Of a DNA stretch of 64,000 nucleotides, positions 1 through 9,000 are shown in pieces. The notes beneath the pieces are model-generated. The model was not told the origin of the DNA and did not search any database. It saw nothing but the letters and a program-made list of their open reading frames with translations. The position numbers and the translations under genes are program-made. The number at the start of each line of letters is the position of its first letter. The first letter of the stretch is position 1. Origin of the DNA: Nocardioides halotolerans DSM 19273 (GTDB lineage Bacteria; Actinomycetota; Actinomycetes; Propionibacteriales; Nocardioidaceae); NCBI RefSeq assembly GCF_000422805.1, contig NZ_KE383922.1, forward strand, positions 547,772 to 611,771, in the 5' to 3' direction.

Positions 1-64
1 CCGGCATGATCCGGCCGTGGAGCACCAGCTCGCCCTGCTCGAGCTCGGCGGTCGGAGCGCTCAT
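1..64 (-). CDS. SCO1664-family protein, N-terminal fragment
   Basis: Only the first 21 codons are inside the window (ATG at 62-64, reading left); the peptide begins MSAPTAELEQGELVLHGRI. It starts 10 nt after the stop of the DUF3090 gene, so the two are probably co-transcribed. In actinobacteria the gene after DUF3090 is usually the SCO1664 family, a kinase-like protein of unknown substrate, and the visible N-terminus fits that family. The identification rests on this short peptide plus gene order. No catalytic region is visible. Confidence 0.6.
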   Translation of the reverse strand, partial: MSAPTAELEQGELVLHGRIMP

Positions 65-74
65 CTCCGGCGGC

Positions 75-659
75 TCACGACACCCCGGGGTCTCGCCGCC
101 GGAAGCCGTTGGCGCGGACGCACAGGTGCCCCTCGGGGTCGATCGGGTTGCCGCAGAACGGGCAGGTCGGCCGGCCGGCCTCGAGCACCTGGGCCGCGCG
201 CTTGACAAAGGCGCGGGCGCTGCCGGCGTCGATCCGGACCAGGAACACCTCGTCGGGCTCGGGCTCGGTGAGCTCCTCGTCGAGCTGGTCGGGGCTGACC
301 ACCGCCGCCTCGGTGTAGGGGAAGACCTCGATGACGACCCGCTCGTCGTCGGGGTCCCACGACAGCGTCATCGTGCCGGCGCGGAACTCCTCCTCGATCG
401 GCTGCTCCAGCGGGTCGGAGTCCTCCAGCCCGAGCGGCGCGACGGCAGGGATCACCGACTGGGTGCTGTCGCTGGACATCACCTCGTCGAGCAGCTGGTC
501 GATCCGCTCGCTGAGCGCCGCGACCTGCTGCTTCTCGAGGGAGACGCTGGTGATGCGGGCGCCGCTGCGCGCCTGGAGGAAGAACGTGCGCTGCCCGGGC
601 TCGCCCACGGTGCCGGTGACGAAGCGCTCCGGCGGGTCGAATCCGTGGATCAGCGGCAT
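75..659 (-). CDS. DUF3090 family protein
   Basis: A 194-residue soluble protein of unknown function, conserved in actinobacteria. The C-terminus carries a zinc-ribbon-like stretch, CPFCGNPIDPEGHLC, followed by an NGFRR motif; both are typical of the family. It sits between a histidine-phosphatase-fold phosphomutase and an SCO1664-family gene, the standard order of this triad, which suggests a shared but unknown pathway. TAAGGT on the minus strand (666-671) ends 6 nt before the ATG, so the gene may have its own leaderless promoter although the upstream gene is only 22 nt away. Confidence 0.9.
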   Translation of the reverse strand: MPLIHGFDPPERFVTGTVGEPGQRTFFLQARSGARITSVSLEKQQVAALSERIDQLLDEVMSSDSTQSVIPAVAPLGLEDSDPLEQPIEEEFRAGTMTLSWDPDDERVVIEVFPYTEAAVVSPDQLDEELTEPEPDEVFLVRIDAGSARAFVKRAAQVLEAGRPTCPFCGNPIDPEGHLCVRANGFRRRDPGVS

Positions 660-681
660 GACATCACCTTAGGCACGCTTC

Positions 682-1398
682 CTAGGCGGGCGCGCCCGGC
701 CCCGCACCCCCGCCCACCGCCGCGTCGTCGGCCTTCTTGCGGCGGCGCGCCGGCTTCGCCGGGGGCTTGAGCCACGACAGGTCGCCGGCGTGCGTGTTGG
801 TCGCGAGCACGTAGGGACGGGTGGCGGTGTAGCGCACGATCGAGACCGATGCGGGATCGACCTGGAGCCGCTGGAACAGGTCGAGGTGCATCCCCAGGGC
901 GTCCGCCAGGACCGACTTGATGATGTCGCCGTGGCTGACCGCGACCCAGACCGCGCCGGCACCGTGCTCGGCCTCGTACAGCGCGTCGAGGCGGCGTACG
1001 GCGGCGACCGAGCGGGCCTGCATCGCCGCCATCGACTCGCCGTCCGGGAACGCCGCCGCGGACGGCTGGGTCTGCACCGTCTTCCAGAGCGGCTCCTTGG
1101 CCAGCTCGCGCAGCGACCGGCCCTGCCAGGCGCCGTAGTCGCACTCGGTGATGCCCCGCTCGGTGGCGGTGGCCGGCGTCCCGTCCTGGGCCCGGAGGAT
1201 CGCCCTCGCGGTCTGCCGGCAGCGCTCGAGCGGGCTGGTCACGACGGCGGCGAGCGGGACGGCGGCGAGCCGCTCGGCGGTCCGGGCCGCCTGGGCCGCA
1301 CCGGTGTCGTCGAGCCGCACGCCCGCCGTCCGGCCGGCGAGGACACCGGCGGTGTTGGCGGTCGTGCGGCCGTGCCGGACGAGGATCACGGTTGCCAC
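682..1398 (-). CDS. Histidine phosphatase family protein (MSMEG_4193-type phosphomutase)
   Basis: A 238-residue protein of the histidine phosphatase (phosphoglycerate mutase-like) superfamily. The N-terminus VATVILVRHGRTTANTAG carries the RHG motif with the phospho-accepting histidine, and a second catalytic-type histidine lies in AVSHGDI. The C-terminal 25 residues are basic and low in complexity. GTG at 1398 is chosen because TACGCT ends exactly 7 nt upstream; a longer reading frame would run through that promoter. It heads the conserved triad with DUF3090 and the SCO1664 family. The substrate is unknown; the phosphomutase name comes from family annotation. Confidence 0.85.
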   Translation of the reverse strand: MATVILVRHGRTTANTAGVLAGRTAGVRLDDTGAAQAARTAERLAAVPLAAVVTSPLERCRQTARAILRAQDGTPATATERGITECDYGAWQGRSLRELAKEPLWKTVQTQPSAAAFPDGESMAAMQARSVAAVRRLDALYEAEHGAGAVWVAVSHGDIIKSVLADALGMHLDLFQRLQVDPASVSIVRYTATRPYVLATNTHAGDLSWLKPPAKPARRRKKADDAAVGGGAGPGAPA

Positions 1399-1405
1399 GC
1401 AGAGG

Positions 1406-1411
1406 AGCGTA
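1406..1411 (-). promoter_or_regulatory. -10 element (TACGCT), leaderless promoter of the phosphomutase gene
   Basis: TACGCT on the minus strand is separated by 7 nt from the GTG start at 1398. There is no Shine-Dalgarno-like purine run in the gap. Confidence 0.55.
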
Positions 1412-1440
1412 GGCCGCCCCACCCGACGACCTACGGGGGC

Positions 1441-1446
1441 TACCGT
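1441..1446 (+). promoter_or_regulatory. -10 element (TACCGT), leaderless promoter of corA
   Basis: TACCGT ends 7 nt before the GTG start of corA at 1454. It lies back to back with the phosphomutase promoter, so 1399-1453 is a compact divergent promoter region. There is no room for an Mg-sensing leader RNA. Confidence 0.55.
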
Positions 1447-1453
1447 CCCTCTT

Positions 1454-2434
1454 GTGATCGTCGACAGCGCGCTCTACCGCAAGGGCCAGCGCGTGGAGGT
1501 CGACTGCTTCCCCCACGAGTTCGACAAGCTGCGGGCCGAGGCGGCCGACGACGGCGACTTCGTCTGGGTCGGCCTCTACAAGCCCAGCGAAGGCGAGCTC
1601 GCCGACGTCGCGGAGGCGTTCGGGCTGCACCGGCTGGCGGTCGAGGACGCGCTCAAGGCGCACCAGCGACCCAAGCTCGAGCGCTACGGCGACAGCCTGT
1701 TCCTCACCCTCAAGACGCTCTGGTACGTCGACGAGGAGGACGCCGTCGAGACCGGCGAGATCAACCTGTTCGCCGGACGCGACTTCGTGGTCACGGTCCG
1801 GCACGGCCGCGGCTCGGAGCTGCACTCCGCCCGCTCGCGGCTCGAGGGGCAGGAGGCGGTGCTGACCCACGGTCCGTCCGCGGTGATCTACGCCGTCTGC
1901 GACACCGCCGTCGACGGCTACTCCGACGTCGTCGACGAGCTGCAGGTCGACGTCGACGAGATCGAGAGCTCGGTCTTCTCCCCCGCCCGCACCGACGACT
2001 CGTCGCGGATCTACGTGCTCAAGCGCGAGATCGCCGAGGTGCGCCGGGCGGTGCTGCCGCTGCGCGAGCCGATGCGCAAGCTCGCCGACGGGCTGGTGCC
2101 CGGCGTCGAGCGGGAGGCCGGGCCGTTCTTCCGCGACGTGCTCGACCACCTCAACCTGGCCGTCGAGGTCGTCGACAGCCTCGACTCGCTGCTGTCGACG
2201 GCGTTCGACGCGCACCTGGCGCGGATCACCGTGCAGCAGAACGACGACATGCGGAAGATCTCCGCGGGCGTCGCGCTCGCGGCCGCGCCGACGTTGATCG
2301 CCGGCGTCTACGGCATGAACTTCGACCACATGCCCGAGCTGGGCTGGCGGGTGGGCTACCCGCTCGCGGTGCTGCTGATGGTCGCGATCTCCGGCGGGCT
2401 GTGGGTGCTGTTCAAGAGGTCCGGCTGGCTGTAG
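1454..2434 (+). CDS. corA: CorA family divalent metal (Mg2+/Co2+) transporter
   Basis: A 326-residue homopentameric-type channel protein. A cytoplasmic alpha/beta domain (about residues 1-250) is followed by a long helical stalk and two C-terminal membrane helices. The diagnostic GMN selectivity motif appears as YGMNF, followed by the periplasmic-loop sequence DHMPELGW; the second helix ends in the basic tail FKRSGWL. Length is normal for the family. GTG at 1454 is placed by the leaderless -10 just upstream. It is divergent from the phosphomutase and convergent with uppP, with a 7-nt gap. Confidence 0.95.
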   Translation: MIVDSALYRKGQRVEVDCFPHEFDKLRAEAADDGDFVWVGLYKPSEGELADVAEAFGLHRLAVEDALKAHQRPKLERYGDSLFLTLKTLWYVDEEDAVETGEINLFAGRDFVVTVRHGRGSELHSARSRLEGQEAVLTHGPSAVIYAVCDTAVDGYSDVVDELQVDVDEIESSVFSPARTDDSSRIYVLKREIAEVRRAVLPLREPMRKLADGLVPGVEREAGPFFRDVLDHLNLAVEVVDSLDSLLSTAFDAHLARITVQQNDDMRKISAGVALAAAPTLIAGVYGMNFDHMPELGWRVGYPLAVLLMVAISGGLWVLFKRSGWL

Positions 2435-2441
2435 GCCGGGC

Positions 2442-3269
2442 TCACGTCGGTGACATCACGCCCGAGCTCAGCAGCACCAGCAGCAGGACGCCGAGGCCGA
2501 CGCGGTAGGGCACGAACCACGCGATCGAGTGGTGCGCGACGAAGCGCAGCAGCCAGGCGATCGACGCGTAGGCGACGACGAACGCGACCACCACCCCGAC
2601 GACCGCCTCACCGACGCCGATGTCGCCGGAGAACGCGTCGCCGAGCTCGTAGATGCCCGCGGCCAGCAGGGCCGGGATCGACATGAAGAAGCTGAGCTTC
2701 GTGGCGGTGACCCGGTCGAGGCCCCGGAACAGGCCGACGGAGATCGTCGCGCCGGAGCGCGAGATGCCTGGCACCAGCGCGACCGCCTGCGCGAGGCCGA
2801 TCGTGACGGCGTCCTTCACGCCGAGGTCGCGCTCGGGCCGGTCCTGGCGCGCGAACCGCTCCGCGGCGTACATCACCAGGCTCCAGGCGATCAGCGCGAT
2901 CGCGACCACCCACAGGGACCGCAGGTCTCCGGTGATGAGGTCCTTGGCGAGCAGGCCGACCACGCCGACCGGGATGGTCGCGATGATGACGTACCACCCC
3001 ATGCGATGGTCGAGGTGGCCGCGGTACTCCGACTTCACCAGCCCCAGGGTCCAGGCCCTGATGATGTTCCAGATGTCGCGGGCGAAGTAGACGATCACCG
3101 CGGCGATCGCGCCCATCTGGATGACCGCGGTGTAGCCCGTGACCGCGGGGTCGTCGACCTCGAGCCCGAGCAGCTTCTCGGCGATGGTCAGGTGGCCGGT
3201 GCTCGAGACGGGCAGGAACTCGGTCAGCCCCTCGACCACGCCGAGAACCACGGCGTCGAAGTAGTCCAC
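2442..3269 (-). CDS. uppP: Undecaprenyl-diphosphatase
   Basis: A 275-residue integral membrane enzyme (BacA/UppP) that dephosphorylates undecaprenyl pyrophosphate to recycle the lipid carrier for peptidoglycan synthesis; it also gives bacitracin tolerance in other species. Both signature motifs are visible: EGLTEFLPVSSTGHL with the paired glutamates near the N-terminus, and PGISRSGAT around residue 175. The GTG start is preceded at 7 nt by TACGCT on the minus strand (3277-3282), so it is probably transcribed alone without a leader. Confidence 0.96.
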   Translation of the reverse strand: MDYFDAVVLGVVEGLTEFLPVSSTGHLTIAEKLLGLEVDDPAVTGYTAVIQMGAIAAVIVYFARDIWNIIRAWTLGLVKSEYRGHLDHRMGWYVIIATIPVGVVGLLAKDLITGDLRSLWVVAIALIAWSLVMYAAERFARQDRPERDLGVKDAVTIGLAQAVALVPGISRSGATISVGLFRGLDRVTATKLSFFMSIPALLAAGIYELGDAFSGDIGVGEAVVGVVVAFVVAYASIAWLLRFVAHHSIAWFVPYRVGLGVLLLVLLSSGVMSPT

Positions 3270-3333
3270 GCGACGCAGCGTACGGAAGCGGATCGAGCCC
3301 GGGTCGCTGCCGCCCCGATTGCCACAGGGCGGC

Positions 3334-3339
3334 TACGGT
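3334..3339 (+). promoter_or_regulatory. -10 element (TACGGT) fixing the aldo/keto reductase start
   Basis: TACGGT ends 7 nt before GTG at 3347. This favours that start over the in-frame GTG at 3338, which overlaps the hexamer. Confidence 0.5.
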
Positions 3340-3346
3340 GTGCCTC

Positions 3347-4297
3347 GTGCAGCAGAGGTCCCTGGGTCGCTCCGGCCTCCTGGTCTCGCGGCTCGGCCTG
3401 GGGCTGATGACCTGGGGCAACCAGACCGACGAGCACGAGGCACGCGAGCAGCTGACCGCGTTCCTCGACGCCGGCGGCACCCTGCTCGACACCGCGCACA
3501 CCTACGCCGGCGGCGCGTCGGAGGAGCTGCTCGGCAAGCTGCTCGCCGGGGGCGTCCCGCGCAGCGACGTCGTGCTCGCGACCAAGGCCGGCGTCGGCAC
3601 CCGCCGGGGTGCCCGGGTCATGGACACCTCGCGCGGCTACCTCCTGAGCTGCCTCGACCTGTCGCTGAAGCGGCTCGGGGTCGACTCGGTGGACCTCTGG
3701 CAGGTCCACGTCTGGTCGGACGGGACGCCGGTCGAGGAGACGCTCTCGGCGCTCGACACCGCGGTCTCCACCGGCCGGGCGGCGTACGTCGGCGTCTCGA
3801 ACTGGTCCGGCTGGCGCACCGCGCAGGCCGCCACCTGGCAGCGGGCGGTGCCGGGCCGGGCGCCGCTGGTCTCGACGCAGGTCGAGTACTCCCTGCTCAA
3901 CCGCGGCATCGAGCACGAGGTGGCGCCCGCGTCCATCGAGCTCGGCCTCGGCATCCTGCCGTGGTCGCCGCTGGGCCGCGGCGTGCTCACCGGCAAGTAC
4001 CGCACCGGCACCCCCGCCGACTCCCGTGGCGCGTCCGACATGTCCCAGTGGGTCGACAGCTACCGCGACGAGTCGTCCTCGGCGATCGTCGAGGCGGTCG
4101 TGAAGGCGGCCGACGGGCTGGGCTGGAAGCCGCTCGAGGTCGCGCTGGCCTGGGTCCGCGACCAGCCGGGTGTCACCGCGCCGATCGTCGGCGCCCGCAC
4201 CTCGGCCCAGCTCCGGCAGGCCCTCGCGGTCGAGGACAAGACCCTGCCGCCCGAGCTGATGGACGCCCTCGACGACGTCTCGGCGGAGCGCAGGTGA
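3347..4297 (+). CDS. Aldo/keto reductase
   Basis: A 316-residue NADPH-dependent oxidoreductase with the AKR (beta/alpha)8 fold. Visible features are the N-terminal RSLGRSGLLVSRLGLGLMTWG segment (quoted in part), the LLDTAHTYAGGASEELLGK stretch holding the catalytic Asp and Tyr, the LATKAG lysine strand and the C-terminal APIVGARTSAQL cofactor-binding region. It resembles YajO/YghZ-type AKRs of broad aldehyde specificity; the true substrate is unknown. Its stop overlaps the start of the DUF5703 gene, so the two are coupled. Confidence 0.92.
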   Translation: MQQRSLGRSGLLVSRLGLGLMTWGNQTDEHEAREQLTAFLDAGGTLLDTAHTYAGGASEELLGKLLAGGVPRSDVVLATKAGVGTRRGARVMDTSRGYLLSCLDLSLKRLGVDSVDLWQVHVWSDGTPVEETLSALDTAVSTGRAAYVGVSNWSGWRTAQAATWQRAVPGRAPLVSTQVEYSLLNRGIEHEVAPASIELGLGILPWSPLGRGVLTGKYRTGTPADSRGASDMSQWVDSYRDESSSAIVEAVVKAADGLGWKPLEVALAWVRDQPGVTAPIVGARTSAQLRQALAVEDKTLPPELMDALDDVSAERR

Positions 4298-4518
4298 GCG
4301 CGGTGCGCAGCCAGGTCAACAGGCTGAGCCGGGGCGTCGAGTGGGAGTTCGACAAGGTGACCTTCTCCCGCGAGTTCCCGCGCACCGTGGTCACCAAGCT
4401 GCTCGTCGAGCGAGCCGAGCACGGCGGGTGGGAGCTCGACCGGGTGCGCATCACCGCCGACGGCACGCGGCGCGTCGTGCTGCGCCGCAAGATCATCCGG
4501 GCAGTGCGCACCGCCTGA
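4294..4518 (+). CDS. DUF5703 family protein
   Basis: A 74-residue basic protein. It has the family core EWEFDKVTF, the RAEHGGWELDRVRI segment and a TRRVVLRRKIIR tail. The GTG start overlaps the stop of the aldo/keto reductase in a GTGA junction, so translation is coupled. Function is unknown; the small basic beta-sheet appearance and tight coupling suggest an accessory role, but nothing here shows what it binds. Confidence 0.85.
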   Translation: MSAVRSQVNRLSRGVEWEFDKVTFSREFPRTVVTKLLVERAEHGGWELDRVRITADGTRRVVLRRKIIRAVRTA

Positions 4519-4534
4519 GGCGCTCCCCGGGGCG

Positions 4535-5845
4535 TCAGATCTCGTCCAAGAACCGGTCCATCACCCGCACGCCGAACTCCAGCGCGTCCGTCGGCACCCG
4601 CTCGTCGACGCCGTGGAAGAGCGCGGTGAAGTCGAGGTCGGCCGGCAGCCGCAGCGGCGCGAAGCCGTAGGACCGCATCCCGAGCTTGCGGAAGTGCTTG
4701 GCGTCGGTGCCGCCGCTCATGAGGTACGGCGCGACGATCGCGTCGGGGTCCTCGGCCAGGAGACTGCGGTGCATGGCGTCGACCACGTCGCCGTCGTACG
4801 GCGTCTCCCACGGCTCCTGGTTGGAGAGGTAGCTGACGTCGATGCCGTCGCCGATGAGCTCCTTCAGGGTGTCGAAGAACTCCTCCTCGTAGCCGGGCAG
4901 CGAGCGGGCGTCGACGTGGGCCACGGCCTCGGTCGGGATGACGTTGACCTTGTAGCCGGCCGAGAGCATCGTCGGGTTGACGGTGTTGCTGATCACCGCG
5001 CCGAGCATCCGGGTGGCGCCGCCGAACTCCTCGACCAGCGCGCGGGCGTTCTCCGGGGTGACCTCGGTGCCGGCGAGCTCGGCGACGGTGCCGAGCAGCA
5101 CCTCCATCGTCGGGGTCAGCCGGATCGGCCACTGGTGGGCGCCGAGGCGGGCCACCGCCGCACTGAGGCGTGCGACGGCGTTGTCGTCGTTGATCATCGA
5201 GCCATGGCCGGCCCGGCCGCGCGCGGTGAGCCGCATCCAGGCCATGCCCTTCTCGGCGGCCTCGATGAGGTAGATCCGCCTGCCCCGGACGGTCGTGCTG
5301 AAGCCGCCCACCTCCCCGACCGCGTCGGTGACCCCCTCGAACTCGTCGCGGTGCTCGTTGATCAGCACCTCGGCGCCGCGGTGCCCGCCGGCCTCCTCGT
5401 CGGCGGTGAAGCACAGGGTGATCGGCCTGGTCGGCACCCGGCCCTCGCGCTGGCGCCGGCGTACGACGGCCAGGAGCATCGCGTCGAAGTCCTTCATGTC
5501 GACCGCGCCCCGGCCCCAGAGGTAGCCGTCCTCGACCTCGCCGGAGAACGGGTCGAGCCGCCAGTCGCTCGCCTCCGCCGGCACCACGTCGAGGTGGCCG
5601 TGCAGCAGCAGGCCATCGCCCTGGTCGCCGCCCCACCGCGCCATCACCGACGTGCGACCGGGGTCGGACTCGTAGAGCCGGGCCTCGATGCCGACCTCGT
5701 CGAGCAGCCCGGCGACGTACTCCGCCGCCTTCCGCTCCCCCGGCCCGGAGTCGTCGCCGAAGTTGGAGGTGTCGATCCGGATCAGCTCGCGACACAGGTC
5801 CACGACCTCGGACTCCGCCGGGCTGTCCTGTCCGTCCTGGGCCAT
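4535..5845 (-). CDS. M20/M25/M40 family metallopeptidase
   Basis: A 436-residue zinc-dependent hydrolase of the ArgE/DapE/carboxypeptidase G2 superfamily. Metal ligands are visible in order: LLHGHLDVVP (His, Asp), RGAVDMKD (bridging Asp), TADEEAGG (catalytic Glu pair) and a C-terminal HGVDERVP with the last His. A dimerisation domain lies around residues 200-310. It resembles actinobacterial dipeptidase or acyl-amino-acid deacetylase types, but the substrate cannot be read from sequence. It is convergent with the DUF5703 gene (16-nt gap). The ATG has CATGCT 6 nt upstream, a weak match to the leaderless pattern. Confidence 0.9.
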   Translation of the reverse strand: MAQDGQDSPAESEVVDLCRELIRIDTSNFGDDSGPGERKAAEYVAGLLDEVGIEARLYESDPGRTSVMARWGGDQGDGLLLHGHLDVVPAEASDWRLDPFSGEVEDGYLWGRGAVDMKDFDAMLLAVVRRRQREGRVPTRPITLCFTADEEAGGHRGAEVLINEHRDEFEGVTDAVGEVGGFSTTVRGRRIYLIEAAEKGMAWMRLTARGRAGHGSMINDDNAVARLSAAVARLGAHQWPIRLTPTMEVLLGTVAELAGTEVTPENARALVEEFGGATRMLGAVISNTVNPTMLSAGYKVNVIPTEAVAHVDARSLPGYEEEFFDTLKELIGDGIDVSYLSNQEPWETPYDGDVVDAMHRSLLAEDPDAIVAPYLMSGGTDAKHFRKLGMRSYGFAPLRLPADLDFTALFHGVDERVPTDALEFGVRVMDRFLDEI

Positions 5846-5943
5846 GTGCCGAGCATGTCACGCGCCCCGTGGGCGGGCACCTCCCGCACGCACCGGCGAT
5901 GCGGGACCGGGGGTGTTGCTTTGCTATCGTTCCGGTCGCACTC

Positions 5944-6032
5944 GTCCGGGTGGCGGAATTGGCAGACGCGCTAGCTTGAGGTGCTAGTGCCCTTTATCGG
6001 GCGTGGGGGTTCAAGTCCCCCCTCGGACACCA
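5944..6032 (+). tRNA. tRNA-Leu (anticodon GAG)
   Basis: A class II tRNA of 89 nt with an encoded CCA end. The acceptor stem pairs GTCCGGG with CTCGGAC (one G-U). The anticodon stem is CTAGC/GCTAG around loop TTGAGGT, so the anticodon is GAG at 5978-5980 and reads CUC. A long variable arm (TGCCCTTTATCGGGC) and the T-loop TTCAAGT are clear. TATCGT at 5925-5930 is a likely -10. A short GAACGG-C-CCGTTC palindrome directly follows (6033-6045) and may act in 3' processing or termination. Confidence 0.97.
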
Positions 6033-6045
6033 GAACGGCCCGTTC

Positions 6046-6082
6046 TCAGCGGAAGTCTCAGCGGGAAGTCTCAGCGGAAGTC
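6046..6082. repeat. Three tandem copies of a 12-13 bp unit at the dnaE2 stop codon
   Basis: TCAGCGGAAGTC occurs at 6046-6057 and 6071-6082, with TCAGCGGGAAGTC between them at 6058-6070. On the minus strand each unit reads Asp-Phe-Arg-stop, so the last three codons and stop of dnaE2 are followed by two further copies. Slippage or tandem duplication is the simplest explanation. Confidence 0.85.
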
Positions 6083-9000
6083 GCGCGACTGCGCCCGCGC
6101 CTGCAGCACCGCGCCGGCACCCGGCACCACGGTGTCGATGCCCTCGACCCGGTCGGCGATCAGGTTGGTCGCGCCCTCCTCGCGCTCGAGGATGCCGCGC
6201 ACGACGACCGCGACCCGGTTGCGGGCGGCCTGCCGGTGCGCCCGCATGACGCCGACCGAGCAGACGACGTTGAGCATGCCGGTCTCGTCCTCGAGGTTGA
6301 GGAACGTCGTGCCTTGGGCGGTGCCGGGGCGCTGGCGGTGCGTCACGAGGCCGGCGACGTGGACGCGGCGGTTGGGCTCGGCCTGCTGGAGGTCGCTGAC
6401 CGACTTGATGCCGGCGCGCGTGAGCTCGTCGCGCAGGTGCTCGACCGGATGCCGCTCGGGTGAGATCCGGGTCGCCCACAGGTCGGCGAGGGTCAGCTCG
6501 ACGTCGGTCATCGCGGGCAGGGGCGGGGGCGCGGGGGCGGGCGTGGACCCCGCGAGGTGGTCGGGGCGCTCGGCCGCGCCGGCCGCCCACAGCGCCTGGC
6601 GACGGTCGAGGCCGAAGGAGTCGAAGGCCCCGGCCGTGGCCAGCGCCTCCAGCTGTGCCGAGGTCAGGCTCGCGCGCCGGGAGAGGTCGGTGACGTCGGC
6701 GAACGGCGCCTCCTGCCGCGCGTCGACGATCCGCTCGGCCACCTCGAGGCCGATGCCGCGCACGGAGTCGAGGCCGAGGCGGACGGCGTGCCGCCCGTCG
6801 CGCCGGTGCGTGAGCGTGGGGTCGGGGCTGTCGGCCTGCCACTCGGTGCGCTCGAAATGGGGCTGCAGGCACGCGTCGAGGCCGGTCGCGGCCGGGGCGG
6901 TCGCGTCGTCCACGACCTCGAGGTCGGCCTTGGCTGCGGAGCGGACCAGGTCGGGGCGGCGCACGACGACCCCGTGCCGGCGCGCGTCGGCGACCAGTGA
7001 CTGCGGGGAGTAGAAGCCCATCGGCTGGTTGCGCAGCAGGCCTGCGAGGAATGCCGCCGGGTAGTGCAGCTTGAACCACGAGCTGGCGTAGACGAGCAGG
7101 GCGAAGGACAGCGCGTGCGACTCGGCGAAGCCGAAGTTGGCGAACGAGAGGATCTTGACGTAGATCGCGTCGGCGGCGTCGCCCACCAGGCCGCGGCGGG
7201 CCATACCGGCGTACAGCTTCTCCTTGATCGACTCGATCCGCTCGACGCCGCGCTTGGAACCCATCGCCCGGCGCAGCAGGTCGGCGTCGTCCCTCGTGCA
7301 GTCACCGAGCGCGACGGCCATCGCCATCAGCTGCTCCTGGAACAGCGGCACGCCGCGGGTCCGCTCGAGCACGGGGATCAGGTCGGGATGCTCGTAGGTC
7401 ACCGGCTCGACCCCGGTGGCCCGCCGCACGTAGGGGTGCACGGCGCCGCCCTGGATCGGCCCGGGCCGGATCAGCGCGATCTCGATCGCCAGGTCGTAGA
7501 ACTCGCGCGGCCGCAGACGCGGAAGAGTGCCGATCTGGGCCCTGCTCTCGACCTGGAAGACCCCGACCGAGTCGGCCCGGCAGAGCATGTCGTAGACGGC
7601 CGGCTCCTCCTTGGGCATGGTCGCGAGGTCCCACGACTCCCCCGTGTGCTCGGCGGTGAGCTTCATCATGTGGTCGAGTGCGCCGAGCATCCCGAGGCCG
7701 AGCAGGTCGAACTTCACCAGACCCATCGCCTCGCAGGCGTCCTTGTCCCACTGCAGGACGGTCCGCTTGTCCATCCGCGCTCTCTCGATCGGGCACACCT
7801 CGCCGATCGGCCGCTCGGTGAGCACCATGCCGCCGGAGTGGATGCCGAGGTGCCTGGGCGCTCCCATCAGCTGCTCGGCGAGCGCCACGACGGGGGCAGG
7901 GACGTCGTGGGCGGTCGTGTCGCCCTGGTCGCCGGTCACCACGGCGTGCCAGCCGTCGATCTGCTTGGACCAGGCGTCCTGCTGGCCCTGGGAGTGCCCG
8001 AGCGCCTTGGCCGCGTCGCGCACCGCCATCCGCGGCCGGTAGGTGATCACGTTGGCGACCTGGGCCGCGTTGTGGCGGCCGTAGGTGTCGTAGACCCACT
8101 GGATGACCTCCTCGCGGCGGTCGGAGTCGAAGTCGACGTCGATGTCGGGCTCCTCGTCGCGGTGCGCGGAGATGAACCGCTCGAAGGGCAGCCGGTAGAA
8201 GACGGCGTCGACCGCGGTGATGCCGAGGGCGTAGCAGATCGCGGAGCTCGCCGCCGACCCGCGGCCCTGGCACAGGATCCCCTGGCCGCGGGCGAAGTCG
8301 ACGATGTCGTGGACGATGACGAAGTAGCCGGAGAAGTCCTTCTCGGCCACCACCCGGAGCTCGTGCTCGATCCGCTCCCGCGCCGTCTCGGCGTGGGGCA
8401 GCCCGGCGTAGCGCTCCTCGAAGCCCCGCCACACGAGCTCGCGCAGCCACGAGTCGGCGGTGTGGCCCTCGGGGATGCGGTGCTTCGGCAGCCGCGGCGA
8501 GGCCTTGAGCAGGTCGAACGCCAGCTCGTCGGCGAGCTCGACGCTGCGCGGGACGGCGTCGGACCAACGACGCAGCGCCCGGGCGACCTCGGCACCGCTG
8601 CGCAGGTGGGCCGTGCCCGACAGGTCGAGCCAGCCGTCCATGTCGGCGAGGCTGCGTCGGGCGCGGACGGCGGACATCGCCGAGGCCAGCCGCGCCGACT
8701 CCGGGGTCGCGTGGTGCACGTTGCCGGCGGCGAGGACCGGCAGGCCGTGGTCTCGCGCCAGGCCGGCCAGCAGGCGGTTGGTCTCGTCGGCGGCCGGGTG
8801 CGGGCTCGGCGACAGCTCGACGACGACGTGGTCGATGCCGAACAGCCTGGTCAGCCGGTCGAGCTCCTCGGCCGCAGCCCGCGGACCTCCAGCGGCGAGC
8901 GCCGTGCGGACCGTGCCCTTGCGGCAGCCGGTGAGCGCCACCCAGTGACCCCGGCCGCGGTCTGCGAGCTCGTCGAGGTCGTAGACCGGCCGGCCCTTCT

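Noticed and set aside
1399..1453. Mg-responsive riboswitch (M-box) before corA
   Set aside because: The -10 lies 7 nt from the start codon, so there is no leader to fold.
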